Shown piece by piece: positions 33,223-42,980 of a stretch of 64,000 nt of DNA. Position 1 is the stretch's first letter. Each line of letters opens with the position of its first letter. Below the pieces are notes generated by a model, which was given only the letters and a program-made list of their open reading frames with translations, made no database searches and was not told where the DNA came from. The DNA is from Aestuariibius insulae (lineage in GTDB: Bacteria > Pseudomonadota > Alphaproteobacteria > Rhodobacterales > Rhodobacteraceae), in NCBI RefSeq assembly GCF_040783535.2, contig NZ_JBFONW020000002.1, positions 496,001-560,000 on the forward strand, in the 5' to 3' direction. The translations under genes were made by a program, and so were the position numbers.

Positions 33223-35718
33223 TCAGTAAAGCCCGCCCGAGCTGAGCGTTCCGAAATTGGCCTTCGGCGCCACTGTGACCGACTGCCCGGTCGAGGTCGT
33301 GACCTGACGCGCACTGCCGCCTGCCTCTTCGAAAAGCGGCACATCGGCTGCCATCACGAAGCCGCCGTCGAAGGTGATCCCGAAGGCCGGATCGATCCCG
33401 CCCCGGAAGCACTCGGCCACCACGTTGCCGCCACTCGCGCTCGCCGGAAGGCGCGATCCGGTATAACGGTCGATCTTGATGAACTCGCAGCCCTCGGGCA
33501 CCCGGAACTTCTCGCCACCATATTTCGCCGTCGCCGCCTTCATGAACTCGTTGAAGACCGGCGCACATAGCCGCCCGCCGCCTGCACCGCGACCCATCGG
33601 GCGCGGATTATCAAAGCCGATATAGCAGCCCGCCGCGATGTTTGACGTAAAGCCCACGAACCACGCATCCTTCTCGTCATTCGTGGTTCCGGTCTTGCCT
33701 GCCACCGGCACCGACAGGTTCACCGCACTGCGTGCCGTGCCGCGCTGCACCACACCTTCCAGCATCGACGTCAACTGATAGGCCGTGATGTCGTTCATCA
33801 CCCGGTCCCGGTTCGAGACGATCGTCGGAGCCTGCCCCGCAGGCAAAGCGGGATTATCGCAATCGCGGCAGGTCCGCCGGTCATGGCGATAGATCGTGTT
33901 GCCATAACGATCCTGCACCCGGTCCACGAGCGTCGGCTCCACTCGCTCTCCACCATTGGCGAACATCGCGTAGGCCGCGACCATATTGAACACCGTCGTC
34001 TCTTCCGAGCCCAGGGCGCTCGACAGAAAGCCATCCATGTTTTTGTAAACCCCGAACCGCTCGGCATAGTCGGCCACGACGCCCATTCCGATCTCCTGGG
34101 CCAGCCGGATCGTCATCAGGTTCCGCGACTGCTCGATCCCTGTCCGCAGGGGCGTCGGCCCGTAGAACTTGTTCGACGCGTTCTTCGGACGCCAAACCCC
34201 GCCGCCCGGGATCTCCACCTCGATCGGAGCGTCCACGACAATCGTCGCCGGTGTGTACCCGCTGTCCAAAGCGGCCGCATAGACGAACGGCTTGAAGGCC
34301 GATCCCGGCTGCCGCTTGGCCTGCGTCGCCCGGTTAAAGACCGAATGCTGGTAAGAGAACCCGCCCTGCATCGCGATCACCCGGCCGGTATTGACGTCCA
34401 TCGCCATGAACCCGCCCTGCACCTCGGGCACCTGCCGCACGGACCAGTTCTGAAACGCGCCATCGCTCGTGACCTGCCGCACGTGAATGACATCGCCGCG
34501 AGCGAAATTCTCGAAGAAATCGCCCTTTATCCACTTGATGTCCTCGCGTGGCACGGTCCCGGTCTCGCTCTGGCCTTCAACCCCGACGGTCAGGCTGTTC
34601 TCGGCCACATCGAGCACGACCGCCGGATACCACGGATTCTCCAGCACGATATCGCGGGCGAGATCCACCTCGCTCAGCGCCGCCTGCCACTCTCCCAGCT
34701 GCTCTTCGGGGATCGTCTTGCCCGTCCCGCGCCAGATGCTCGTTCCGCGATCGTAAAGCTCCAGCGCCCGGCGCAGGGCCGTCGCCGCCTCGACCTGCAT
34801 CTCCGGATCGATTGTCGCCCGGATCGCGAGGCCTCCCGAAAAGAACTCCTCCTGACCGAAGTTCTGGCTCAGCTGCCGCCGGATCTCGTCGGTGAAGTAA
34901 TCCCGCTCCGGCAGATCGCCCTTGAAGCTCTCGAAATCCCCCGACTGCACCGTCCTAAGCGGCGCCTCGCGGGCAACCTCGTAGTCTTCGCGCGTGATAT
35001 AGCCGTTCTCCCACATTTCGCGCAGAACGAAGGCCCGGCGCCCGAGGGCCCGCTCTTTCTGGCGTACGGGATGGTAGTTCGACGGCGCTTTCGGAAGGAT
35101 CGCGAGATAGGCCGCTTCTTCTAGGTTCAGCTCGGCCAGCGACTTGTTAAAATAGGTCTGCGCCGCCGCCGCCACCCCGAACGAGTTCTGGCCCAGAAAA
35201 ATCTCGTTGAGATATAGCTCCAGGATTCGCGATTTCGGCAGCGTCTCCTCGATCCGCGCGGCCAGGATGATCTCCTTGATCTTGCGCTCGATCGACCGTG
35301 ATCCGTCCAGCAGGAAGTTCTTCATCACCTGCTGCGTGATCGTCGAGGCCCCGCGCACATCCTCGCCCCGGCTGCGCACCGCATCGCGCAACGCCGCCGC
35401 GATCCCTTCCAAATCGTAACCGGCATGATCGTAGAACCGCTTGTCTTCCGCCGAGATGAAGGCGTGCTTGACCAGATCCGGGATCTCCTCGGCAGGTGCG
35501 AAAAGCCGCCGCTCGACCGCAAACTCGTCGATGATCCGCCCTTCGCCCGAATAGATCCGGCTGATCGTCTTGGGCGAATAGGAGGCCAGCATATCCGTCG
35601 AAGGCAGATCCCGGCTGAACGCCCAGAACAAACCGCCCAGCCCGATACCGGCCATGAGCACGCCAAGCGCGACGAAGGAAAAGATCCCGCCGATGGTAGA
35701 GAAGATGAAACGGAGCAC
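33223..35718 (-). CDS. mrcA: penicillin-binding protein 1A, bifunctional transglycosylase/transpeptidase
   Basis: About 831 residues from GTG 35718 (AGGA upstream), which gives the typical start MLRFIFSTIGGIFSFVALG as the membrane anchor; an in-frame start at 35862 adds a non-family extension. The GT51 domain has ISAEDKRFYDHAGYDLEGI and GASTITQQVMKN; an OB-like insertion follows; the transpeptidase domain has GSAFKPF (SxxK serine), SRN (SxN) and KTGTTND (KTG). It polymerises and crosslinks peptidoglycan. It lies between the amidase gene and prfB. Confidence 0.92.
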   Translation of the reverse strand: MLRFIFSTIGGIFSFVALGVLMAGIGLGGLFWAFSRDLPSTDMLASYSPKTISRIYSGEGRIIDEFAVERRLFAPAEEIPDLVKHAFISAEDKRFYDHAGYDLEGIAAALRDAVRSRGEDVRGASTITQQVMKNFLLDGSRSIERKIKEIILAARIEETLPKSRILELYLNEIFLGQNSFGVAAAAQTYFNKSLAELNLEEAAYLAILPKAPSNYHPVRQKERALGRRAFVLREMWENGYITREDYEVAREAPLRTVQSGDFESFKGDLPERDYFTDEIRRQLSQNFGQEEFFSGGLAIRATIDPEMQVEAATALRRALELYDRGTSIWRGTGKTIPEEQLGEWQAALSEVDLARDIVLENPWYPAVVLDVAENSLTVGVEGQSETGTVPREDIKWIKGDFFENFARGDVIHVRQVTSDGAFQNWSVRQVPEVQGGFMAMDVNTGRVIAMQGGFSYQHSVFNRATQAKRQPGSAFKPFVYAAALDSGYTPATIVVDAPIEVEIPGGGVWRPKNASNKFYGPTPLRTGIEQSRNLMTIRLAQEIGMGVVADYAERFGVYKNMDGFLSSALGSEETTVFNMVAAYAMFANGGERVEPTLVDRVQDRYGNTIYRHDRRTCRDCDNPALPAGQAPTIVSNRDRVMNDITAYQLTSMLEGVVQRGTARSAVNLSVPVAGKTGTTNDEKDAWFVGFTSNIAAGCYIGFDNPRPMGRGAGGGRLCAPVFNEFMKAATAKYGGEKFRVPEGCEFIKIDRYTGSRLPASASGGNVVAECFRGGIDPAFGITFDGGFVMAADVPLFEEAGGSARQVTTSTGQSVTVAPKANFGTLSSGGLY

Positions 35719-35837
35719 GATTTGCGGTGTCCTGTAGACTGCTATGTTGGTTTTCTGCGTCTTACCCCAGCGCGCCCGCCGGGTCAAAACACGATGCCGC
35801 GCGCCCGGGCCGGTTCCCGCCACCTGCGGCAGAGATG

Positions 35838-36923
35838 TCAGTGGCCCGGATCTCCAGCCCAACGCGCGATCCCTTCCGCCAGGGCGATTGCCAATTGGCG
35901 CTGGCCGTCCGGCGTGACCAGCCGTGCCCGATCGCCCGCATCCGACAGGAACCCCGCCTCGACCAGAACCGACGGCATATCGGCGGCTTTCAGCACCCCC
36001 AGATCGGCCTGCCGCACGGGCCGGGAGTTCATCGGCACCCCGCCCGCGTCCATCTGCCGCGCGAGAAGACCAGCTAGGGCCTCGCTCCGCGCCAGCGCAT
36101 CCCGCCGGGTCAGCTCCATTAAAGCGATCGCGACGCGGTCGCCCTGCCCGTCCAGATCCAGACCGGAAATCAGATCGCCTCGCGAATGGCGCTGCGCCAT
36201 CAGCGCATCGGCCCGCGTGCCGCCGCTCTCGCTCAGCGTATAGACACTGGCCCCGGATGCCCCGCCCCCGTCCAGCGCATCGGCATGAAGCGACACCAAA
36301 AGCCCCGCGCCCGCAGCCCTTGCCTGCGTGATCCGCGACGGCAAAGATCGCGTGATGTCTCCCGGCCGCACCAGCACCGCCTCGATCCCGCGCGCCCGCA
36401 ATTCGTCGGCCAGCATCCGCGCCAGCGACAGCATCAGATCGGCCTCGCGCACCCCGTCCCGCTCTGCGCCCGGATCGCGACCGCCATGGCCTGGATCGAT
36501 CGCCACCACCAACCCGGCGGCATCCTCGCCTCCGGCCTCGGCAACGCCCTCATCCGCCCCGGGCCGCAGAACGATCCGGATCCGCGCCGCGCCGCCTGAC
36601 ACTTTCATCTCAGCCGTCTCCACCCGGTGCGGAGCATCCAGCGTCACCAGCACCCCGTCCGGCACCATCGCAATCCGGCGAGATCCCAGGGGCCCGCTTG
36701 GCTCCAGACCCTCGATCCGCACAAGCAATCGGCCATTCTCGGCCTCGACGACGGACCAGGGCACGGCCCGGTCCAGCACCAGCGTTACCTCCACCCCGCG
36801 CCAAAGATCGTCCACACCCGAAAGGCTGCCCTCAAGGCGCACCGGTCCATCGGCCCGAAGCGCAGCGCTCCAGACGTAAAAGAGACCCGCCATCACCCAG
36901 ACCAGCCGCATCGATTGCCTCAT
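35838..36923 (-). CDS. N-acetylmuramoyl-L-alanine amidase, AmiC-like
   Basis: 361 residues. A signal peptide (1-24) and an N-terminal AMIN-like beta domain (about 25-130) for wall targeting precede an Amidase_3 domain (about 135-355) with zinc ligands in VVAIDPGHGGRDPGA, the Glu of VREADLMLSLA and the His of LVSLHADAL; the catalytic Glu lies in MPSVLVEAGFLSD. It cleaves septal peptidoglycan stem peptides. It precedes mrcA by 120 bp on the same strand. Confidence 0.9.
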   Translation of the reverse strand: MRQSMRLVWVMAGLFYVWSAALRADGPVRLEGSLSGVDDLWRGVEVTLVLDRAVPWSVVEAENGRLLVRIEGLEPSGPLGSRRIAMVPDGVLVTLDAPHRVETAEMKVSGGAARIRIVLRPGADEGVAEAGGEDAAGLVVAIDPGHGGRDPGAERDGVREADLMLSLARMLADELRARGIEAVLVRPGDITRSLPSRITQARAAGAGLLVSLHADALDGGGASGASVYTLSESGGTRADALMAQRHSRGDLISGLDLDGQGDRVAIALMELTRRDALARSEALAGLLARQMDAGGVPMNSRPVRQADLGVLKAADMPSVLVEAGFLSDAGDRARLVTPDGQRQLAIALAEGIARWAGDPGH

Positions 36924-37013
36924 ATCCGCAGGATCTCGCGCCCTGCTCTCAGGCCGCTCTTATGCCAGAACGCGCCCCCTCGCGCAAAGCCCCGACATCA
37001 GGAGGTCCGCCCC

Positions 37014-37075
37014 TCCTCATCTTGCCAGAAATACCTCCCCCGGAGGGTCCGAAGGCACCAGAGGCGCCCTGCCCG
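37014..37075 (-). repeat. interspersed GC-rich repeat, copy C (inverted)
   Basis: Read on the minus strand: GGGCGCCTCTGGTGCC, then CGGACCCTCCGGGGGAGGTA, then TTTCTGGCAAGATGAGG, the same three-part layout as copies A and B. It occupies most of the 209-bp gap between the amidase and aminotransferase genes; a GCGCCGCAGGCGC palindrome lies beside it at about 37118-37130. Confidence 0.65.
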
Positions 37076-37132
37076 GCAAAGAGGCGCCGCCACAGCCACC
37101 GGCGGATAAAACATGTCGTGCGCCGCAGGCGC

Positions 37133-38287
37133 TCAATCCGGTCGCCGCGCCTTGAAAAACGCCGCCAGCCGCTCCGCACCGACCGCGATCTCGGCCTCGG
37201 GCCCGGCATAGGACAGCCTCAGGAAGGATCCGCCCCGATCGGGATCAAAATCCAACCCCGGCGTCACCGCGACCCCGGCCTCGCGCAGGATCTCCTCGCT
37301 GAGGGCCAGCGAATCCGTCGTCCAGTCCGACACGTCGGCGTAAATGTAAAAGCCGCCATCCGGCGGCGCGAACCGCGTCAGCCCGATTCCCTGCAACGCC
37401 GCAAGAAGAACACTCCGGTTGCGCGCATAGACGTCTTTGTGCCCCTCAAGCTCTTCCCGGCACTCCAACGCCGCAAGCGCCGCCACCTGACTGGCATGGG
37501 GCGCGCAGATGAAGAGGTTCTGCGCAAGCCGCTCGACGACGCGAACATGATCCTCCGGCACGACCATCCAACCGATCCGCCATCCGGTCATCGAGAAATA
37601 TTTCGAGAACGAGTTGATGACATAGATCTCATCGGTCAGCTCCAGTGCACTTACCGCGCGCTCGTCATGGTGCAGCCCGTGATAGATCTCGTCCGAAATC
37701 AGCGACACCCCCCGCGCCGTGCAGGCCTCGATCAAGGCCGCCATCGCCTCCCGGTCCAGCATGGTCCCCGTCGGATTGGCAGGCGAGGCGACGATCAGCC
37801 CGTCCAGATCCTCCGTCACCTGATCCGGCACCGGCTGATACCGCGTCTCCAGACCCGTAGGCAAAGACACCGGATCCAGCCCCATCGCCGTCAGGATCTG
37901 CCGGTAGGACGGATAGCAAGGCGTGCCCAGCCCGACCCGCGCGCCATTATCGAACAAGGCGGAAAAGGCCAGGATGAACGCCCCCGAAGCGCCCGCCGTC
38001 ACGACAACCCGTCCGGGATCCAGCGATACCCCGTACCACTCGGCGTAAAGCTGCGCGATCCGCGCTCTCAGCTCCGGCTGGCCCAGACCGACCGTATATC
38101 CCAGCGGCCCCGCCTCCAAAGCCTCGGCCAAGGCCGCCCGCGCGCCCGCAGGCGCACCGGTTCCCGGCTGGCCGATCTCCATATGCACGATGTGCCGCCC
38201 TTCCGCTTCGGCCGCTCTCGCCGTTTCCATCACGTCCATCACGATGAAGCCATCGACGCAGGAGCGCCTTGAGTTCCGCATGCCCAC
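37133..38287 (-). CDS. class I/II PLP-dependent aminotransferase
   Basis: 384 residues of aspartate-aminotransferase fold. Visible features are the PLP phosphate region (VVTAGASGAFILAF), NPTGTMLDREAM with the conserved Asn, SLISDEIYHGLHHDE with the Asp that pairs with the PLP nitrogen, and SFSKYFSMTGWRIGW with the Schiff-base Lys. Substrate is not clear from sequence. It is divergent from the M48/TPR protease gene (82 bp). Confidence 0.88.
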   Translation of the reverse strand: MGMRNSRRSCVDGFIVMDVMETARAAEAEGRHIVHMEIGQPGTGAPAGARAALAEALEAGPLGYTVGLGQPELRARIAQLYAEWYGVSLDPGRVVVTAGASGAFILAFSALFDNGARVGLGTPCYPSYRQILTAMGLDPVSLPTGLETRYQPVPDQVTEDLDGLIVASPANPTGTMLDREAMAALIEACTARGVSLISDEIYHGLHHDERAVSALELTDEIYVINSFSKYFSMTGWRIGWMVVPEDHVRVVERLAQNLFICAPHASQVAALAALECREELEGHKDVYARNRSVLLAALQGIGLTRFAPPDGGFYIYADVSDWTTDSLALSEEILREAGVAVTPGLDFDPDRGGSFLRLSYAGPEAEIAVGAERLAAFFKARRPD

Positions 38288-38369
38288 TCTCCTATTCTCG
38301 CCCCGAAACGCCTTCTTTCAACCAAGGGACGCGCCGTCAATCGCCGCGCCCCCGATGGAGATCTCCCCC

Positions 38370-39662
38370 ATGTTTCGCCTGATCGCGCTGGCCTTCGCCG
38401 CCCTCCTGCTCGCCGCGCCGCATGCCCGCGCGCAAAGCCTGATTCGCGACGCCGAAATCGAATATGCGCTCAAGGAACTGGCCAAACCGGTCCTGTCCGC
38501 CGCAGGCCTCAGCGCCTCGCAGATCCGCATCCTGGTGATCGGCGACAGCTCGCTGAACGCCTTCGTCACCGACAGCCAGACGATGTTTCTCCATTCCGGC
38601 CTCATCCTGAAGCTGGAAAGCGCCGCGCAACTTCAGGCCGTCATGGCCCACGAGGCCGCCCATATCGCCAATGGCCATATGGCCCGCCGCACCCAGAACG
38701 TCCGCGCCGCCTCCCGCGCCGCCCGGCTCGGCATCCTTCTGGCCGCGGCCGCCGCCGTCTCGGGTAATGGCGAGGCGGCAGGCCCGCTCGCCGCAGGCAC
38801 GGCCGAGGCCGCGCGCCGCTCCTTCTTTGCCCATACACGGGCCGAGGAAAGCTCCGCCGATCAGGCGGGCGTGCGCTACATGGTCCGCGCCGGGATCGAC
38901 CCGCAAGCAGCGGTCGAAGTGCTCGATATCTTCCGCGGTCAGGAGGCGCTCTCGGTCAGCCGCCAGGATGCCTATACCCGGACCCATCCGCTGACCCGCG
39001 ACCGGCACCGCGCCATGGCGGGCTTTGCCGCCTCCGTGCCGCGCAGCGCGCCCGATCCGACAGCGCAATACTGGTTTGCCCGCGCGCAAGGCAAACTCTC
39101 GGCCTTCACCCGCAACTCCTCCTGGACGCTCCGGCGGGCGCGCAACGACAACAGCCAGATCGGCGTCATGCGCCGCGCCGTGGCCCAGCATCTCAAACCC
39201 GATCCGCGCCGCGCCTTCGCGCTGGCCGATCAACTGATCGCAATGGCGCCAACCGATCCCTTCGCCCACGAGCTGCGCGGCCAGATCTTCCTCGAAAGCC
39301 GTCAGCCCGCCGCCGCCGTCTCCGCCTATGGCCAAGCCGTCCGGCTCGCCCCGAACAACGCGCTGATCCTCGGCGGTTACGGCCGGGCGCTTCTGGCCGC
39401 AGGCCAGCCGGGACAGGCGCTCGACGCGCTCGAACGCGCCCGCGCCCGGGACGGAGAGGATCCTCGCATCCTGCGCGATCTCGGTCAGGCCTATGCCAAG
39501 GCGGGCAACAACGGCATGGCCTCGCTCGTGACCGCCGAACGCTACGCCCTGAGCGGACGCTTGCAGGATGCCGCGCTCCATGCCGAACGCGCCTCGGGCC
39601 TGCTGCCGCGCGGATCCGCCTCGTGGCAACGCGCCCAAGACATGCTAAGAGCCGCCAAATAG
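38370..39662 (+). CDS. periplasmic M48 metalloprotease with TPR repeats (BepA-like)
   Basis: 430 residues. A Sec signal peptide (MFRLIALAFAALLLAAPHARA) is followed by an M48 domain with HEAAH (94-98) and ARAEESSADQAGVRYM carrying the third zinc ligand, and a C-terminal TPR region (about 260-425). E. coli BepA assembles or degrades outer-membrane proteins such as LptD. GGAG 8 nt before the second ATG supports the start at 38370. Confidence 0.88.
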   Translation: MFRLIALAFAALLLAAPHARAQSLIRDAEIEYALKELAKPVLSAAGLSASQIRILVIGDSSLNAFVTDSQTMFLHSGLILKLESAAQLQAVMAHEAAHIANGHMARRTQNVRAASRAARLGILLAAAAAVSGNGEAAGPLAAGTAEAARRSFFAHTRAEESSADQAGVRYMVRAGIDPQAAVEVLDIFRGQEALSVSRQDAYTRTHPLTRDRHRAMAGFAASVPRSAPDPTAQYWFARAQGKLSAFTRNSSWTLRRARNDNSQIGVMRRAVAQHLKPDPRRAFALADQLIAMAPTDPFAHELRGQIFLESRQPAAAVSAYGQAVRLAPNNALILGGYGRALLAAGQPGQALDALERARARDGEDPRILRDLGQAYAKAGNNGMASLVTAERYALSGRLQDAALHAERASGLLPRGSASWQRAQDMLRAAK

Positions 39663-39693
39663 ATCCCAGCCCTGACATAGGAGAGGTTCGCCA

Positions 39694-40437
39694 ATGCGCG
39701 CCCTGACCCTCGCAGCCCTTCTTGCCACCGCCGCTCCCGCGATGGCTCTCGATCTCACGCAGATGAGCGACGCGGACAAGGCCGCCTTCAACGCCCAGAT
39801 CCGCGACTACCTGCTGGAAAACCCGCAGGTCCTGGTCGAGGCGATGCAGGTCCTCGAGGATCGCGAGGCCGAGGCGCAGGCCGCCCGCGATGTCGATCTG
39901 ATCGCCGCCAATCGGGACTCGCTCTTCAACGATCCCGATAGCTGGTCCGGCGGCGCGGAGGAGCCCGATATCACGATCGTCGAATTTCTGGACTACCGCT
40001 GCGGCTACTGCAAACGCGCCCATCCCGAGGTGGCCGCCCTGATCGAGGACGACCCCAATATCCGCATCGTGGTCAAGGAATTCCCGATCCTCGGGGAGGC
40101 CTCCGTTCTCGCCTCCCGGTTTGCCATCGCGACGCGTCTGGTGGCAGGCGACGAGGCCTACAAACAGGTCTCGGACGCGCTGATGACCATGCGCGGCGAC
40201 GTGACAGAGCCCGCTCTGACCCGGCTCGGCAACACGCTCGGGATCGAGACCGAGGAGGTGCTGGCCCGGATGAACAGCGACGAAGTCTCGCGCATCATCA
40301 CCGAAAACCGCGAGCTGGCCCAGGCAATGGGCCTGACCGGTACGCCCAGCTTCGTGATGGAGAACCGCATGCTGCGCGGCTATGCGCCCCTCGCGGCGAT
40401 GCAGCAGATGGTCGACGAGATCCGCGCCGAGGGGTAG
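39694..40437 (+). CDS. DsbA-family (Com1-like) periplasmic thiol oxidoreductase
   Basis: 247 residues. Signal peptide (1-18), a helical N-terminal extension (about 22-75), then a thioredoxin fold with the redox site CGYC (103-106) in EFLDYRCGYCKRAHPEV and the cis-Pro loop GLTGTPSFVME. It probably forms or isomerises disulfides in envelope proteins. It follows the BepA-like gene by 31 bp and may share its transcript; BepA and disulfide exchange are both linked to outer-membrane assembly. Confidence 0.88.
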   Translation: MRALTLAALLATAAPAMALDLTQMSDADKAAFNAQIRDYLLENPQVLVEAMQVLEDREAEAQAARDVDLIAANRDSLFNDPDSWSGGAEEPDITIVEFLDYRCGYCKRAHPEVAALIEDDPNIRIVVKEFPILGEASVLASRFAIATRLVAGDEAYKQVSDALMTMRGDVTEPALTRLGNTLGIETEEVLARMNSDEVSRIITENRELAQAMGLTGTPSFVMENRMLRGYAPLAAMQQMVDEIRAEG

Positions 40438-40447
40438 GGCCAGGTGC

Positions 40448-40496
40448 CAAAATCTTCTAGAAGATTTTGCAAGACAGAATTTTCTAGAAAATTCTG
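40448..40496. repeat. pair of perfect 22-bp palindromes
   Basis: Palindrome 1 spans 40448-40469 and palindrome 2 spans 40475-40496, 5 nt apart. Both centre on TTCTAGAA and pair over all 11 positions without a loop; the outer arms differ (CAAAATC against CAGAATT). They are AT-rich in GC-rich surroundings, lie 11 bp after the DsbA-like stop, and are followed by a C-tract, so they do not form a classical terminator. Confidence 0.85.
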
Positions 40497-40591
40497 CCCC
40501 CCCGCCCCACCGGCCCGCGACTTGAGCGGGCAGAGAACATCCCGGCCGTCGCGCCGGGACCCGTCGCAAGATCTGACGCGGCGAGGACGCC

Positions 40592-41476
40592 ATGCCCTAC
40601 GATCCTGACTTCATCGCCGGACAGACCCTTCCGCTCCCTCTCCCATCGGATGCCGTTCTCTCGGCGGCTTACGAGCAGCGGTTCATCGACCACAGCCGCA
40701 TGTCGCTCCTCTTCAACCAAAAGCGCGGTCTGGCCGCCTGCACTGCACACAATATCGATGGAGCCGCGCTCCAACCGGCCCAGCAGACCGAGCGCGACTA
40801 CCGCTTTGATCCCAAGATCGAACCGGCCTCGCTTCAGATCGACACAGATCGCGGCTATCGGAACAATCCCTGGGATCGCGGCCATCTCGTCCGCCGAAAG
40901 AGCGTCTCCTGGGGCGATCCCGAACAGGCGGCCCGGGCCGAGCTTGAAAGTGACTACTACTCCAACATCACTCCCCAGCACGAAACGCTGCACAGCGCCT
41001 CCTGGGGCCGGATCGAGGACTGGATGCTGGCCCGCGTGGACAGCGGCGAGCAGCGCGCCTGCATCTTCACCGGCCCGGTCTTCACCGAGGCCGATCCCCA
41101 GATCGTCAATGCCGAGGGAGAAGAGCCGATCCGCATTCCGGCGGGCTTCTGGAAGATCATTGCGGTCGAGGCTGACGGGATCATGCGCGCCGCCGGGTTC
41201 CTGACATGGCAGCGCGATTACGACGATCCGAACCCCCTCCCGTTCGAGCCGCAGCTCGAGCAGGTCCGCCTGACGACGATCGAGGTTCTGACCGGTCTCG
41301 CCTTTCCCGCCCTGCGGCTTTTCGATCCTCTGCTCTATGGCTCCGACCAAGCGCCGCTCACCCGCCGTTCCCTTCGCGGCAGCGACGATCTGATCGTGTC
41401 CTTGGGGGACGACATCCCTGTGCCCGCTCCGCGCCGGACATCATCGATCAACGCGCCGCGCGACATCATTCTATAG
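40592..41476 (+). CDS. DNA/RNA non-specific endonuclease (NUC1 family)
   Basis: 294 residues. The NUC1 signature DRGHLVRRKSVSWG (95-108) contains the catalytic His98; YYSNITPQHETLHSASWGRIEDWM carries the magnesium-binding Asn. No signal peptide is visible, so it may be cytoplasmic or leave by another route. It lies alone between the DsbA-like gene and ispG. Unlike the Serratia nuclease there is no obvious secretion signal and no inhibitor gene next to it. Confidence 0.82.
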   Translation: MPYDPDFIAGQTLPLPLPSDAVLSAAYEQRFIDHSRMSLLFNQKRGLAACTAHNIDGAALQPAQQTERDYRFDPKIEPASLQIDTDRGYRNNPWDRGHLVRRKSVSWGDPEQAARAELESDYYSNITPQHETLHSASWGRIEDWMLARVDSGEQRACIFTGPVFTEADPQIVNAEGEEPIRIPAGFWKIIAVEADGIMRAAGFLTWQRDYDDPNPLPFEPQLEQVRLTTIEVLTGLAFPALRLFDPLLYGSDQAPLTRRSLRGSDDLIVSLGDDIPVPAPRRTSSINAPRDIIL

Positions 41477-41625
41477 GAGCACATCGGCGTCTTTCACCCA
41501 GTATCCTGGCCCCTGTCCCAACCGATCTATGGACTGAACAATCATCCGCTCAGACAGCCATTGTCTACGCTGTTGCCTTGGAACCGGATCGTTCGATCCC
41601 TTAGCCCCGCTGTGTCGAAAAATCC

Positions 41626-41663
41626 ACCGACCGGATACCGACGCAATACCGACCGGATACCGA
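41626..41663. repeat. 16-bp direct repeat, 22-bp period
   Basis: ACCGACCGGATACCGA occurs at 41626-41641 and again at 41648-41663. The period of about two helical turns would put both copies on one face of the helix. The site is in the 295-bp gap between the converging nuclease and ispG genes, in which no other gene is apparent. Confidence 0.75.
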
Positions 41664-41771
41664 AGGTCCGATTTGCCGAAAACCTCTGTGTTAATTGTGA
41701 TTCAGCGATCTTTCGGGGCTTGAGCGCACTTCTTACCGCATGACGCATTTAGATCCTGTTAAGACCTGCGT

Positions 41772-42905
41772 CTACTCTGCCGCCTTATCGCTCGCCGCAG
41801 CTTCCGCTTCGATCAAGGCGGCCTTCTTTTCGACCTCCTCAACGATATGCTCGACCATCTGATCGTTGGACATCTTGTGGCTCGCCTTGCCCGCCAAATA
41901 GACCATACCAGACCCGGCTCCGCCGCCAGTGAATCCGACATCGGTCATCAACGCCTCGCCCGGCCCGTTCACCACGCAGCCAATGATACTCAGGCTCATG
42001 GGTGTCTTGATATGCTCAAGCCGTTTTTCCAATGTTTCCACGGTTTTGATGACGTCGAACCCCTGCCGCGCGCAGGAGGGACAGGAGATGATATTTACTC
42101 CCCGATGCCGCAGTCCGAGGCTTTTCAGGATCTCGTAGCCGACCTTCACCTCCTCGACCGGATCGGCCGACAGGCTTACCCGGATCGTGTCGCCGATCCC
42201 CATCCACAGCAGATTGCCAAGGCCGATCGCGCTCTTAATCGTCCCAGAGACTAGCCCTCCGGCCTCGGTGATCCCCAGATGGATCGGCTTGTCCGTCGCC
42301 TCCGCGATGCCCTGATAGGCCGCTGCTGCAAGAAAAACGTCCGAGGCTTTGACGCTGATCTTGAACTCGTGAAAGTCGTTGTCCTCGAGAATCTTGATAT
42401 GATCCATCCCGCTTTCGATCATCGCCTCGGGACAAGGTTCTCCATACTTTTCAAGCAGATGCTTCTCGAGAGATCCGCCGTTTACGCCAATCCGCATCGA
42501 ACATCCATGATCGCGCGCGGCTTGGATCACTTCCTTCACACGCGCGGGACTGCCGATATTTCCGGGATTGATCCGAAGACACGCCGCGCCCGCTTCGGCG
42601 GCCTCGATCCCCCGGCGATAGTGAAAATGAATGTCGGCAACGATGGGCACCGGGCTCTCGCGACAGATTTCCTTAAGAGCTTTCGAGCTATCTTCATCCG
42701 GTACTGAAATCCGAACGATATCCGCCCCTGCTTCCGCCGCCGCCTGAACCTGAGCAATAGTACCCGGGATGTCCGTCGTAACGGTGTTCGTCATCGTCTG
42801 CACAGAAATCGGGGCATCCCCTCCGACCGGTACATTGCCAACCATGATCTGGCGGCTTTCCCGGCGGTAGATATTGCGCCACGGACGAATGGAGTTGAGC
42901 GACAT
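41772..42905 (-). CDS. ispG: 4-hydroxy-3-methylbut-2-enyl diphosphate synthase
   Basis: 377 residues starting MSLNSIRPWRNIYRRESRQI, as in Rhodobacter IspG; a longer frame to 42968 is not supported. IspG is the [4Fe-4S] enzyme of the MEP isoprenoid pathway, making HMBPP from MEcPP. Cluster cysteines are visible in ISCPSCARQGFDV and GCVVNGPGEA, and the barrel start in VGGDAPISVQTMTN. It is the third gene after hemA and the RodZ-like gene on the same strand. Confidence 0.95.
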   Translation of the reverse strand: MSLNSIRPWRNIYRRESRQIMVGNVPVGGDAPISVQTMTNTVTTDIPGTIAQVQAAAEAGADIVRISVPDEDSSKALKEICRESPVPIVADIHFHYRRGIEAAEAGAACLRINPGNIGSPARVKEVIQAARDHGCSMRIGVNGGSLEKHLLEKYGEPCPEAMIESGMDHIKILEDNDFHEFKISVKASDVFLAAAAYQGIAEATDKPIHLGITEAGGLVSGTIKSAIGLGNLLWMGIGDTIRVSLSADPVEEVKVGYEILKSLGLRHRGVNIISCPSCARQGFDVIKTVETLEKRLEHIKTPMSLSIIGCVVNGPGEALMTDVGFTGGGAGSGMVYLAGKASHKMSNDQMVEHIVEEVEKKAALIEAEAAASDKAAE

Positions 42906-42980
42906 AGGAAAGCGGCCTTTCGCGGCTATCTTCGCAATAGAGATAGTCTGCAGAACACGGGGCCGCAACGGCCCAGACCT

